Assembly (NCBI GenBank): GCA_903995115.1
Contig: LR877168.1
Coordinates: 92,001 to 156,000, forward strand
Direction: 5' to 3'
Origin: Angomonas deanei
Lineage: Eukaryota; Euglenozoa; Kinetoplastea; Trypanosomatida; Trypanosomatidae
Length of the DNA stretch: 64,000 bases
Shown: positions 32,317 through 42,600 of the stretch, in pieces
Numbering within the stretch: position 1 is the first letter of the stretch
Layout of the letters: every line of letters begins with the position of its first letter
Translations under genes and position numbers: made by a program
The notes under the pieces: generated by a model
Told to the model about the DNA's origin: nothing
Databases searched by the model: none
What the model saw: the letters and a program-made list of their open reading frames with translations, nothing else

Positions 32317-33387
32317 TTAATACGCAGAGGCAGAGATATTGCCACTCTTCACGATCTGCTCGTAGCTCTTGGGGTAGAACTGCTTCGTCGATCCAAGGTG
32401 CGAGCGAAGGCGTGCCTTCATGTAGTTACGGCCCAAGTTTCGGAAAAGAGGGTTCTCGGGGTCCGAGGAGAGACCGCGGGCCTCCGCCTGCAATTCTTTG
32501 GGCAACTTGAGCAACGGCAAAGGGTCGACCTCGACGCCAGCGCCGAGGAAGAAGGGAATGGAGTAGCGGTCCTTCTTGAGATGAGGCTTCATCACCACTT
32601 GGTGAATGTCCGCTGTGAAGTAGCCGTTCGTGGCCAGCTCCAGCGTCTCACCAATGTTAATGATATAGGCATCCTTCACAGGCGGTGCATCAATCCAACC
32701 CTTTTGCTCCGTGTACACCTGCAGACCACCCACGTCGTCCTGCCACAGCAGCGTCAGCAGTGTGGGGTCCTTGTGGGGTCCGCAGCCCTGCTCGCGGTTA
32801 GGATCTTCGTCGCCGTCATTCGCGGGGTAGTGCACCAGCTTCAGATTGTAGCCAGTGTCCGTGGTCAGGATAGAGAAGTCCTCCTCCGTCACCTCGAGGG
32901 CGCCGACAAATCCTTTCAGCAGCTTCCGGAGAATGCTGTTTGCTTTCTCAGCGTACGCGAGGGCCTTCTCTTTCAGCTCCGGGACTTCCTCCGGCCACTG
33001 GTTGGGACCTCGGAGGTTGCGGTAGAAGAACGGATCGTCTTCAGCCAAAAGAGGGCGGGCCTCGACCTCTTCCCCAATGTCCAGCTGCTCGCGGAAGTCC
33101 GCCTTGTTGCGGGTGCGCTCGTCGCCGGTGCGCGTGTAGCCGTGGAAGTGCGGAGAGTTGTCAATCGAGATCTTGTCCTTCGCATCCTGCGGCAGCGCGA
33201 AGAAGCGCTTCACCGTGTCCAGCAGGTCATCCCGCTCCTCCTGGCTGATCCCGTGGCCAACCAGGTAGAAGAAACCATTCTCACGCGACACCTTGCGTAG
33301 CTTCTTGTAAAAGTCCGCACGGGTGTTCTCGTTATCGAGCTCCCGTAGGTCGATGATGGGTAGATTGAGGTTGTCGGTCGCGGACAT
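32317..33387 (-). CDS. 2-oxoglutarate/Fe(II)-dependent oxygenase, array copy 6
   Basis: A complete 356-residue protein from ATG 33387. It is nearly identical to copies 7 and 8 (only a few residues differ), with the middle region EEVEARPLLAEDDPFFYRN and TDTGYNLKLVHYPANDGDEDP. Iron ligands (GCGPHKDPTL, DIHQVV) and KKDRYSIPFF are intact. It is the first of three units repeated at exactly 1,371 bp, so expression dosage rather than new function seems the likely consequence (inference). Confidence 0.93.
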   Translation of the reverse strand: MSATDNLNLPIIDLRELDNENTRADFYKKLRKVSRENGFFYLVGHGISQEERDDLLDTVKRFFALPQDAKDKISIDNSPHFHGYTRTGDERTRNKADFREQLDIGEEVEARPLLAEDDPFFYRNLRGPNQWPEEVPELKEKALAYAEKANSILRKLLKGFVGALEVTEEDFSILTTDTGYNLKLVHYPANDGDEDPNREQGCGPHKDPTLLTLLWQDDVGGLQVYTEQKGWIDAPPVKDAYIINIGETLELATNGYFTADIHQVVMKPHLKKDRYSIPFFLGAGVEVDPLPLLKLPKELQAEARGLSSDPENPLFRNLGRNYMKARLRSHLGSTKQFYPKSYEQIVKSGNISASAY

Positions 33388-33539
33388 GAGACTGAAAGAT
33401 GAGAGAAATGTTAAATCGTGACTATGAAAGGGAGAGAGAGACGGTAGTGTGGTAACGAGAAGGCACGTCGATGTAGGAAGGATGTGTTCAGCAAACTCGA
33501 AAGAGCATTCAGTGGCAAAGCATTGTTAAAAAAACAAAA

Positions 33540-33601
33540 GTGGGTTACCCCACAAACAAACGAAAACGAACGGGATAAGAGAACATTCAACTTACATTGA
33601 A
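33540..33601 (-). promoter_or_regulatory. Candidate 3'-UTR hairpin pair of oxygenase copy 7
   Basis: Same pair as behind copy 6: UUCAAU-GUAA-GUUGAA (33586-33601) and GUGGG-GUAA-CCCAC (33540-33553). It is not independent evidence because the spacer is a recent duplicate. Confidence 0.6.
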
Positions 33602-33687
33602 CAAAAATAAGGAAAACAGCGTTTTGGGGAAGGGGGAAGTAAACGGAAAAGAAACAATTTTTGACCTTTTTAGAAATGGTCTTGCAC

Positions 33688-34758
33688 TTAATACGCCGAG
33701 GCAGAGATGTTGCCACTCTTCACGATCTGCTCGTAGCTCTTGGGGTAGAACTGCTTCGTCGATCCAAGGTGCGAGCGAAGGCGTGCTTTCATGTAGTTAC
33801 GGCCCAAGTTTCGGAAAAGAGGGTTCTCGGGGTCCGATGAGAGACCGCGGGCCTCCGCCTGCAGCTCCTTGGGTAGCTTGAGCAACGGCAAAGGGTCGAC
33901 CTCGACGCCAGCGCCAAGGAAGAAGGGGATGGAGTAGCGATCCTTCTTGAGGTTGGGCTTCATGACCACTTGGTGAACGTCCGCCGTGAAGTAGCCATTC
34001 GTGGCCAGCTCCAGCGTCTCACCAATGTTAATGATATAGGCATCCTTCACAGGCGGTGCATCAATCCAACCCTTTTGCTCCGTGTACACCTGCAGACCAC
34101 CCACGTCGTCCTGCCACAGCAGCGTCAGCAGTGTGGGGTCCTTGTGGGGTCCGCAGCCTTGCTCGCGGTTAGGATCTTCGTCGCCGTCATTCGCGGGGTA
34201 GTGCACCAGCTTCAGATTGTAACCAGTGTCCGTGGTCAGGATAGAGAAGTCCTCCTCCGTCACCTCGAGGGCGCCGACAAATCCTTTCAGCAGTTTTCGG
34301 AGAATGCTGTTTGCTTTCTCAGCGTACGCGAGGGCCTTCTCTTTCAGCTCGGGAACTTCCTCCGGCCACTGGTTGGGACCTCGGAGGTTGCGGTAGAAGA
34401 ACGGATCGTCTTCAGCCAAAAGAGGGCGGGCCTCGACCTCTTCCCCAATGTCCAGCTGCTCGCGGAAGTCCGCCTTGTTGCGGGTACGCTCGTCGCCGGT
34501 GCGGGTGTAGCCGTGGAAGTGCGGAGAGTTGTCAATCAAGATCTTGTCCTTCGCATCCTGCGGCAGCGCGAAGAAGCGCTTCACCGTGTCCAGCAGGTCA
34601 TCCCGCTCCTCCTGGCTGATCCCGTGGCCAACCAGGTAGAAGAAACCATTCTCACGCGACACCTTGCGTAGCTTCTTGTAAAAGTCCGCACGGGTGTTCT
34701 CGTTATCGAGCTCCCGTAGGTCGATGATGGGTAGATTGAGGTTGTCGGTCGCGGACAT
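33688..34758 (-). CDS. 2-oxoglutarate/Fe(II)-dependent oxygenase, array copy 7
   Basis: A complete 356-residue protein from ATG 34758, nearly identical to copies 6 and 8. It differs by a unique Ser-to-Leu change at about residue 74 (DKILIDNSPH, where the others have DKISIDNSPH) and by DVHQVV in place of DIHQVV at the second metal His, shared with copy 8. All metal and cosubstrate ligands are retained. Confidence 0.93.
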   Translation of the reverse strand: MSATDNLNLPIIDLRELDNENTRADFYKKLRKVSRENGFFYLVGHGISQEERDDLLDTVKRFFALPQDAKDKILIDNSPHFHGYTRTGDERTRNKADFREQLDIGEEVEARPLLAEDDPFFYRNLRGPNQWPEEVPELKEKALAYAEKANSILRKLLKGFVGALEVTEEDFSILTTDTGYNLKLVHYPANDGDEDPNREQGCGPHKDPTLLTLLWQDDVGGLQVYTEQKGWIDAPPVKDAYIINIGETLELATNGYFTADVHQVVMKPNLKKDRYSIPFFLGAGVEVDPLPLLKLPKELQAEARGLSSDPENPLFRNLGRNYMKARLRSHLGSTKQFYPKSYEQIVKSGNISASAY

Positions 34759-34910
34759 GAGACTGAAAGATGAGAGAAATGTTAAATCGTGACTATGAAA
34801 GGGAGAGAGAGACGGTAGTGTGGTAACGGGAAGGCACGTCGATGTAGGAAGGATGTGTTCAGCAAACTCGAAAGAACAGTCAGTGGCAAAGCATTGTTAA
34901 AAAAACAAAA

Positions 34911-34972
34911 GTGGGTTACCCCACAAACAAACGAAAACGAACGGGATAAGAGAACATTCAACTTACATTGAA
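34911..34972 (-). promoter_or_regulatory. Candidate 3'-UTR hairpin pair of oxygenase copy 8
   Basis: Same pair as behind copies 6 and 7: UUCAAU-GUAA-GUUGAA (34957-34972) and GUGGG-GUAA-CCCAC (34911-34924), in a duplicated spacer. Confidence 0.6.
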
Positions 34973-35058
34973 CAAAAATAAGGAAAACAGCGTTTTGGGG
35001 AAGGGGGAAGTAAACGGAAAAGAAACAATTTTTGACCTTTTTAGAAATGGTCTTGCAC

Positions 35059-36129
35059 TTAATACGCCGAGGCAGAGATGTTGCCACTCTTCACGATCTG
35101 CTCGTAGCTCTTGGGGTAGAACTGCTTCGTCGATCCAAGGTGCGAGCGAAGGCGTGCTTTCATGTAGTTACGGCCCAAGTTTCGGAAAAGAGGGTTCTCG
35201 GGGTCCGATGAGAGACCGCGGGCCTCCGCCTGCAGCTCCTTGGGTAGCTTGAGCAACGGCAAAGGGTCGACCTCGACGCCAGCGCCAAGGAAGAAGGGGA
35301 TGGAGTAGCGGTCCTTCTTGAGGTGGGGCTTCATGACCACTTGGTGAACGTCCGCCGTGAAGTAGCCATTCGTGGCCAGCTCCAGCGTCTCACCAATGTT
35401 AATGATATAGGCATCCTTCACAGGCGGTGCATCAATCCAACCCTTTTGCTCCGTGTACACCTGCAGACCACCCACGTCGTCCTGCCACAGCAGCGTCAGC
35501 AGTGTGGGGTCCTTGTGGGGTCCGCAGCCTTGCTCGCGGTTAGGATCTTCGTCGCCGTCATTCGCGGGGTAGTGCACCAGCTTCAGATTGTAACCAGTGT
35601 CCGTGGTCAGGATAGAGAAGTCCTCCTCCGTCACCTCGAGGGCGCCGACAAATCCTTTCAGCAGTTTTCGGAGAATGCTGTTTGCTTTCTCAGCGTACGC
35701 GAGGGCCTTCTCTTTCAGCTCAGGGACTTCCTCCGGCCACTGGTTGGGACCTCGCAGGTTGCGGTAGAAGAACGGATCGTCTTCAGCCAGAAGAGGGCGG
35801 GCCTCGACTTCTTCCCCAATGTCCAGCTGCTCGCGGAAGTCCGCCTTGTTGCGGGTGCGCTCGTCGCCGGTGCGCGTGTAGCCGTGGAAGTGGGGAGAGT
35901 TGTCAATCGAGATCTTGTCCTTCGCATCCTGCGGCAGCGCGAAGAAGCGCTTCACCGTGTTCAGCAGGTCATCCCGCTCCTCCTGGCTGATCCCGTGGCC
36001 AACCAGGTAGAAGAAACCATTCTCGCGCGACACCTTGCGTAGCTTCTTGTAAAAGTCCGCACGGGTGTTCTCGTTATCGAGCTCCCGTAGGTCGATGATG
36101 GGTAGATTGAGGTTGTCGGTCGCGGACAT
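35059..36129 (-). CDS. 2-oxoglutarate/Fe(II)-dependent oxygenase, array copy 8
   Basis: A complete 356-residue protein from ATG 36129 and the third 1,371-bp unit. It carries LLNTVKRFF like copies 2, 4 and 5, where copies 6 and 7 have LLDTVKRFF, so even within the triplication the 5' end is a mosaic. Ligands (GCGPHKDPTL, DVHQVV, KKDRYSIPFF) are intact. Its upstream flank differs from those of copies 6 and 7, marking the edge of the triplication. Confidence 0.93.
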   Translation of the reverse strand: MSATDNLNLPIIDLRELDNENTRADFYKKLRKVSRENGFFYLVGHGISQEERDDLLNTVKRFFALPQDAKDKISIDNSPHFHGYTRTGDERTRNKADFREQLDIGEEVEARPLLAEDDPFFYRNLRGPNQWPEEVPELKEKALAYAEKANSILRKLLKGFVGALEVTEEDFSILTTDTGYNLKLVHYPANDGDEDPNREQGCGPHKDPTLLTLLWQDDVGGLQVYTEQKGWIDAPPVKDAYIINIGETLELATNGYFTADVHQVVMKPHLKKDRYSIPFFLGAGVEVDPLPLLKLPKELQAEARGLSSDPENPLFRNLGRNYMKARLRSHLGSTKQFYPKSYEQIVKSGNISASAY

Positions 36130-36602
36130 GAGATTGAAAGGTAAAAATTGAGAAAAAGAAAACGTGCTTTCATGAATGAAGAGGGGAGAAGAGAAATAGG
36201 TACGACATCCCAGTGGTGGGAATGGTACGTCAAAAAGAGTCCCTCCAGTAGATCAAGAAGTATACAGTGTGTTTCGTTGTTATTGTTTCCTGTTCGATTG
36301 TTTGGTTTGACGTTTTTGAAGTAAGTTTTATTTTCCTTTTTTTTTTTCTCGGAGACGTTTTTGGTGACCTCAACAGCTGCAGCGTTACCAACCGCAAACC
36401 TATCGGTCCCGAAAAAACTGAAATATAAAGAACACACACGTTATGTAAATAAATGATAGTGAAATCAAAGACTTGTTGGAGGGCCGGAAAGGAACATCAA
36501 GAAGACTACACTTTCCTATTCCGATTTCCTTTCCGATCCTCTCAATACCTGTCGCATGTGATACCACCCTACACACATCATGCTCGGCAGAGAAGGACAT
36601 TA
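36130..36602. other. Array spacer: leader of copy 8, 3' flank of copy 9
   Basis: No gene, and a texture different from the other array spacers. I do not see the GUAA hairpin pair here. A different short hairpin, UCCCA-CCAC-UGGGA, is possible at 36208-36221, but it lies near the copy 8 leader and not behind the copy 9 stop. Confidence 0.55.
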
Positions 36603-37712
36603 TTAAATCTTGGACTGAGCCGGCTTCACGTCATCCTGAAACAGTCCATTGACCTCGTCGCCAATGATGCCCTTCGCCTTGTACTCCGCGTACCGCTTCG
36701 GGTACCACCGCTTCGTCGTGTTCGGGTGCGACCGCAGACGGCTCTTGGCGATGTTCTCACCCGTGTTGAGGAAGAGCGGGTTGAGAGGGTCCGAGGAGGG
36801 GCCGCGGGCCTGCTCCTGCAGCTCCTTGGGTAGCTTCAACAGGGGGAGCTCGCCAATATCGAGGCTGGGGCCGAGGAAGAAGGGAATGGAGTAGCGGTCC
36901 TTGCGCTGGCCTGGCTTCATCACCACTTGGTGAATGTTCGCAATCAGGTAGCCGTTCGTCGCCAACTCCAGCGCCTCGCCAATGTTAATGACGAAGGCAT
37001 CCTTGATCGGCGGAGCATCGAACCAACCCTTCTCGTCCGTGTACACCTGCAGACCACCCACGTCGTCCTGCCACAGCAGCGTCAGGAGCACCGAGTCTTT
37101 ATGCGGTCCTACACCCTGGACCTGACTGTCGCCGTACTCACCGCTGTTGGCAGGGTAGTGCACCAGCTTCAGGATGTTTCTGCCACCGACGTACGCTTTA
37201 TCAAAGGTGCCTTCCGGAACTTCAAGAGCAACCAAGAAAGCTTGCAGCAGCTTCGTGAGGAGTGCGGTGGCCTTGGCATGGTACGCCAGCGCACGTTCCT
37301 TCAGCTCTGGCACCTCCTTCGGCCACTGGTTGGGGCCCAGCAGATTCTTGTAGAAGTGCGGGTCGTCCTCGGGCAGCACGCGCGCGGGGTTCTCGTGGCC
37401 AATATCGAGCTGCTCGCGGAAGTCCGCCTTGTTGCGGGTCAGCTCACGGCCTACCTTCGTGTAGCCATGAAAGTGGGGAGAGTTGTCCATCGAGATCTTA
37501 TCCTTCACGTCCTGAGGGAGGGCGAAGAACTCCTTCGCAGACTCCAGCAGGGCCTCGCGCTCCGAGGAGGCGATACCGTGACCAACCAGGTAGAAGAAGC
37601 CAATATCACGGGCGAAGTGACGCAGCTTCTTGTAGAAGGCGGCGCGGGTGCTCTCATTGTCTACCTCCGAGATATCGATGATGGGCAGACTACTGATATC
37701 GGCAGCGGACAT
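36603..37712 (-). CDS. 2-oxoglutarate/Fe(II)-dependent oxygenase, array copy 9
   Basis: A complete 369-residue protein from ATG 37712 (MSAADISSLPIIDISE). It is almost identical to copy 3 over most of its length but differs in a confined patch at about residues 175-215: FDKAYVGGRN, PANSGEYGDSQVQGVGPHKDSVL, against KAAVGGRN, TGEYGDSQLQGCGPHKDSAF in copy 3. The patch adjoins the first iron ligands, so it may alter substrate binding. It ends shortly after the core (VKPAQSKI), without the copy 3 extension. Iron and 2OG ligands are present. Confidence 0.93.
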   Translation of the reverse strand: MSAADISSLPIIDISEVDNESTRAAFYKKLRHFARDIGFFYLVGHGIASSEREALLESAKEFFALPQDVKDKISMDNSPHFHGYTKVGRELTRNKADFREQLDIGHENPARVLPEDDPHFYKNLLGPNQWPKEVPELKERALAYHAKATALLTKLLQAFLVALEVPEGTFDKAYVGGRNILKLVHYPANSGEYGDSQVQGVGPHKDSVLLTLLWQDDVGGLQVYTDEKGWFDAPPIKDAFVINIGEALELATNGYLIANIHQVVMKPGQRKDRYSIPFFLGPSLDIGELPLLKLPKELQEQARGPSSDPLNPLFLNTGENIAKSRLRSHPNTTKRWYPKRYAEYKAKGIIGDEVNGLFQDDVKPAQSKI

Positions 37713-38115
37713 GTTTTTAGTTTAATATTTAAGATTTAGATGTTTGTATTTCGTTACCGAAAGCAAATAATGATAATAAAAAGAAGGGTAGTCGATAAGG
37801 GGTAAGCGAGAAGGCTAAACGTAAGTAACTAGAGAAAAGAATGCGGAGAGAGAAAAAAGAAAGTTGACACCACGGAAGGTCGAGCAGAGCAGGAACAGCG
37901 CATTGTTGCAGTAAACGGGAAAGAGAAAAAAAATAAGCACGGAAAGGAAAAAAAAAAGGAAAACGCATTACTGCGTATTTTGATCTAAAGTTTTGAATTG
38001 GGTTTTATCGCCGTGCGTAGGACACCAAGTTACCTGGGTCACTTCAATAGAGAAAAGGCAAAAACGAAAACGTAAAAATATTTTTGCGAAAAAAAAAAGG
38101 AAAAAAGAAGCATTC
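37713..38115. other. Array spacer: leader of copy 9, 3' flank of copy 10
   Basis: No gene. The hairpin pair of copy 10 is listed separately. Confidence 0.6.
37962..38040 (-). promoter_or_regulatory. Candidate 3'-UTR hairpin pair of oxygenase copy 10
   Basis: First a bulged stem around GUAA (38021-38040; inner stem CCAG-GUAA-CUUGG with one bulged U, outer stem GAC/GUC), 76 bases after the stop; then ACGCA-GUAA-UGCGU (37962-37975), a perfect 5-bp stem. Neither stem sequence resembles those of copies 2-8, yet loop identity, order and approximate position are the same. Confidence 0.6.
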
Positions 38116-39174
38116 TTACCAGGCCACATTGCCTGTTTCCACCACCGCCTTGTAATTCTTCGGATAGAACTTCTTGGTGGTATTCAAGTGCGAGCGAAGT
38201 CTGCCCTTGAACACGTTACGGCCGGGGTCGCGGAAGAGCGGGTTGAGAGGGTCGGAGGTCGGACCGCGGGCCTGCTCCTGCAGCTCCTTGGGCAGCTTCA
38301 GCAGTGGTATCGCGTCCACCTCAATCGTCGGCCGAAGGAAGAAGGGAATGGAGTACCGCTCCTGGCGCACGCCTGGCTTCATCACGACTTGATGGACATC
38401 GGCGGTGAGATAACCGTTCGTCGCCAGCTCCAAGGTTTCACCCACGTTGATGACGTAAGCCCCTTTGACAGGGGCGGCGTCAATCCAGCCATTCTCGGTG
38501 AGCACTTGCAAGCCACCGACGTCGTCCTGCCACAACAACGTCAGTAACCCGCTGTCCTTGTGGGGTCCGCAGCCCTGCTCGTGGTCGGCGTCGCTGGGGT
38601 CACGGTTGGCTGGGTAGTGCACCAGCTTCAAGATATCGATGGGCGTACCGGTGATGAGACTGTCCAGACTGTCCTCGGGGACACCTAACGCCGTCAGTAA
38701 GGCGCGCAACAGGCGCAGCGTCACCGCCCGTGCCTTGGCGTGGTACGCCAGGGCACGTTCCTTCAGCTCTGGTACCTCCTTCGGCCACTGGTTGGGGCCC
38801 AGCAGATTCTTGTAGAAGTGCGGATCGTCCTCGGGCAAGGCCTCGCCGGTCAGCTCCACCCCAATATCCAGCTGCTCGCGGAAGTCGGTCTTATTGCGGG
38901 TGCGTTCATTTCCTGTTTTGGTGTACCCCCGAAAGTGAGGCGAGTTGTCCATGGAGATGGCATCCTTCACATCTTGCGAGAGAGCAAAAAACTTTTTGGC
39001 AGCGTTGAGCATTTCTTCCCGCTCGTTGGGATCGATACCGTGACCAACGAGATAGAAGAAACCGTGATTGCGGGCATGGGCACGTAACTTACGATAAAAG
39101 TCCGCGCGAGTGTTCTCGTTATCGAGTTCACTGAGGTCAATGATCGGTAAGTTAAGGTTATCGGTGGCAGACAT
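38116..39174 (-). CDS. 2-oxoglutarate/Fe(II)-dependent oxygenase, array copy 10
   Basis: A complete 352-residue protein from ATG 39174. The N-terminus (SELDNENTRADFYRKLRAHARNHGFFYLVGHGIDPNERE) is closest to copies 1 and 11. Ligands: GCGPHKDSGL, DVHQVV, RQERYSIPFFLRP. It ends ETGNVAW, like copy 11 (ETGNVSW) and unlike the SAY endings of the central copies. It is first in transcription order of the contiguous array and probably resembles the older form (inference). Confidence 0.93.
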   Translation of the reverse strand: MSATDNLNLPIIDLSELDNENTRADFYRKLRAHARNHGFFYLVGHGIDPNEREEMLNAAKKFFALSQDVKDAISMDNSPHFRGYTKTGNERTRNKTDFREQLDIGVELTGEALPEDDPHFYKNLLGPNQWPKEVPELKERALAYHAKARAVTLRLLRALLTALGVPEDSLDSLITGTPIDILKLVHYPANRDPSDADHEQGCGPHKDSGLLTLLWQDDVGGLQVLTENGWIDAAPVKGAYVINVGETLELATNGYLTADVHQVVMKPGVRQERYSIPFFLRPTIEVDAIPLLKLPKELQEQARGPTSDPLNPLFRDPGRNVFKGRLRSHLNTTKKFYPKNYKAVVETGNVAW

Positions 39175-39663
39175 GATGAAATATTAGGGGAAACAAAAAA
39201 CGGAATGGTTGAAGCAATCTTCCTTTCCTTAAAAATAAAATAAAAAAAGATAAAGGAAAGAGAGTTTAATCCTCTGAAGAAAAGTTAATGCAGTGTAAAA
39301 CAAAACAAATTATAATGTTTATTTGTTTTTTTTAAAAAAAAACAGCACACGTAAATTAGTTGTGATACATTATAGAAATAATAATAACAAAAAGTCACAA
39401 TGAAAAAAAAAAAAAAAGGTGTATATGTACGTTACATAAAGCGAATATGGCAGCAAGAAATAAAAAAAAAGGTTCAAAACAAAATAATGTTACATCGTGC
39501 ACAATTAACAATATGTTTTTATTTTATTTTTTATGCTAAAAAAAAAAAAATAATAATAATAATAAAAATGAAAAAAGAGGACGTATTTAAAAATATGAAA
39601 TGTACAGGAATACTTAAAATAAAATAATTAAAAAAGCAACATTATACGTTTTTTACGTTGCTC
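39175..39663. other. A/T-rich spacer, no gene seen
   Basis: Poly-A/poly-T and AAT-type simple sequence between oxygenase copy 10 and the cyclase gene. Confidence 0.65.
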
Positions 39664-42600
39664 TCACAGGTCAATATTAGAGGACCAAATCTTAAATGCT
39701 CGTCCCGCCAGGCACATGGGCACTACCGACGCCACGTGCACCTCTTTCCGAATACCTTTTAATTTTACTTTTCCTACATCACACATCGCCACGAAATGAT
39801 CGAACCCTCTTTCGTCGACAGGACTGTTACCAGCGATATCGCGCAAGTCGGCGGGGCAGGGCTCGTCGTGAAAGGCGGGGATGGCCTTGAGTGCCTTGAA
39901 GGTCTCTCGTGACATCAGTATCTGTCCACCAGCGGCGGCCGCCTCGATACGGGCACACTGATTCACGCTAGGGCCGTAGTAGTCGTACCGTCGGTGAATG
40001 GTGTCGTACGTAGCGGTGGCCTGCGTGCAGTGCTCAATGCCGATGCGAACTCGGAATGTTTGATTGCTCCACGCCTCCGGGTCGCCGCCGCCTTGCACCT
40101 CCTCCAACATTTCAAACCCCTCTACAATCGGCAAATGACGCATCAACTCGAGTTGAATGCCAACGGCTATCTTCAGACCCACCAACACATCTCGCGCGGC
40201 AATAATAAAAGAATCCCCAGCGGTCTTCACCTCGTACCCGCCGTACTCGTGGATGATGCCTCGAATAATGCGATGGTGTTGCTCCACGGCCTCACGCATG
40301 ATGTTGGGGAAGCGCTGCCACAAGTTCGTGCTGGACTCGATATCGGTGAACAACAAACAAAACGGTTCTGAACCGGTCGGGGCGCGCTTATTCTCCCCTG
40401 AATTCTTTCCGGTGTCCATACCCGCCGAGATATTGTCCACAATCATGGAATAGAAATATTTTAGGTGCCCTTTGTTGGTGTCGTGCCACTTGTCTTCTGT
40501 TTTGAGAAACCGCTCGCAGGCGAGTAAAAAGGGGTTTTCAAACGATTCCAATACTTGTCGGTTCACCATGTACGCGGCGTGACGTCCGCCAAGCTCTCGC
40601 ATGTAGGCCTCATTCTCGGTTTTGTTATCGCTGTTTTCCGCAATTTGCAGAAGAGAGCTGAACAGTCGTTCACACGCTCGTCTCGACGAAAACGTGGCCC
40701 GAAACCGCTCCAGCGACGGATCCTCCGTCACGCCGTTTTCAATCATCACCCGTACAAAGTGATCGGCCAAGTTGGGTTCCTTATTGTGCACGGAATGAAT
40801 AAAATGTAACATTTCCACAATTTCTCTTATTGCGTGCGACTTCAAACTTTTTCCCGTTTTCTAATCCCTCGGCGGAACGGCCACCGTTGAGCATTAAATT
40901 AACCGCTAATTTCCAAAAACTGTTCCAATCCGCCGACGAGGATTTAATCACTTCGAGTGGTAAATATTTGCGAAAAGACGCCATGAAGGAGTCTCGCAGG
41001 GCACAGAAAGAGTGTTCCCCAATGCCCAGCACACGGTGGCGCGTCCCGGTGTCAATTAACTTTTCAAAAAAGTGCTGTGGGTTGTCGTACAAACAAATCG
41101 TTTTATCTAAAATACCGACAATGGAAGTAATTCTTTCTTCAACCGACATGTGCGCCATCGGCTGCGGAATGAACACTTTTTCCTGGACGAGTCCGTTATA
41201 CACGTCTAACCCAAAATCGAGCAAGTTGTCGCCACGTAAGAGAATCGCCCACGACCCTTGCACCGTCCGCGCGTCGTACTTTTGCTGCATGCGTGTTTTA
41301 ATATCCTTGGCCTCTCGCAACAGCTCCTCCAGCACCATCTCTTCCTCTTTCGTGAGGTCGGTGTAGTAGTATTTCTGGGCCTGACGGTGCGTGCTCGTAC
41401 TGCTAATCGCCATCATCTTTTGGGCCGAGTGGATGGAGTAACGTTGGACAAACTCTTCCGCGCCGGTCATGTCACCGCCTTCGGAGACAATCGATGGCAA
41501 TCGAGTTTCCGCCACCGCCGCCGCTTTTTCTGCCTCTTCCTGTGCGAGTCGTTTTCGCTTTAATAAATCGACAGTGGTGGCCAAATGAGAAAAGTAACCC
41601 GTTCTACTTTCTACGGAAACGGGTAAAGTCTCTTTTTTCTTGTTTTCGTCGTCGGTGGGTTTTTTAACGGTGGTGTTTTTCTTATCCTTGGCGCCATCTT
41701 TGGGGACTTGCACCTCCACCGCGACCGGCTGTACGTCCAGCAGTTTATCGCTTTTTTTCTCTTTTCCATTCTTATTTTTGGATTCCTCGCTACTTTTGGA
41801 ATTGCTACGATTGTTTTTACTATCTGTACGTACGCCCCCTTCTTCGATCGGCGGTGGCGGTGGTGGAAGCGTCAGCTGCGCCTCCGACCGTCGCGGTCGG
41901 CCATCGATGTTTTGACGGGTATAAATTAAATTTTGTCTTAATTTATCACTCGCAAACCGTTTCTCATCTTGTGTGATGGAACACCCCAACACACTGTCGT
42001 CGTCGTCGTCACTAAAGTCCTCTTCATCAAAGGGCAGACGCGTCTGATACGTTTTTTTGTGTTTGCTCGAGTTATTCTTGAAGTACCGATTGACGCTATT
42101 ATTATTATTGTAATAGTCTTCGCCACGAGCCACCGCAAAAATGTCAAACCCCTCTCCATACGAGTCGACCGAACTTCGCACGCTAGATGGGTAGAAAGAC
42201 GGATTGACGCTTGAAAAGTTAATATTATTATTTAAGTTGCTGTTGCCGTTGCCGTTTCGTGACGACGGCATCAAGTTGCCTTGTCTTGCCGGATAAGCGT
42301 CACTGGTGTAGGCGCCAGCGCTGCTGCCCACTCGGCTATCTCCGCCAGGAAAAGAATAATGATTCCCATCGAACAACGATTTTGTCGGGGAAGAAAATAA
42401 ACTTTGCTGATCGGCTAACGCCTTGTGTTGCTGTGGGAAGGGTAGATGCAACTGTCGTGCTTCTTTTCCGATCGATGTATGATTATTATTATTATAGCTG
42501 GAAACACTTCCCTGTCGAGACGGTGAAAAAAACACGGCACCGTTGGGGTTGGCGTGGCTACTCGGTTCGTAATAATTACTACTACTGCTATTATTATTGT

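Larger units (their letters stand above)
32317..36129 (-). repeat. Three near-identical 1,371-bp tandem units (copies 6-8)
   Basis: Copy ends fall at 32317, 33688 and 35059, exactly 1,371 bp apart, and the spacers between them are almost identical too, including hairpins and leader. This is a recent tandem triplication or continuing homogenisation. Confidence 0.9.

Noticed and set aside
29379-34972. Repeated GUGGG-GUAA-CCCAC spacer elements as a CRISPR or IS-end repeat
   Set aside because: Spacing equals the gene length, spacers are genes, and the elements vary with compensatory changes, which fits RNA hairpins in a eukaryotic gene array.
36208-36221. UCCCA-CCAC-UGGGA hairpin as the missing copy 9 element
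   Set aside because: It has a different loop, lies about 380 bases from the copy 9 stop and near the next leader, so it is not equivalent in position or type.
25219-39174. Tandem oxygenase array as a retroelement or transposon cluster
   Set aside because: No terminal repeats, transposase or reverse transcriptase; units are intact metabolic genes with their own flanks.
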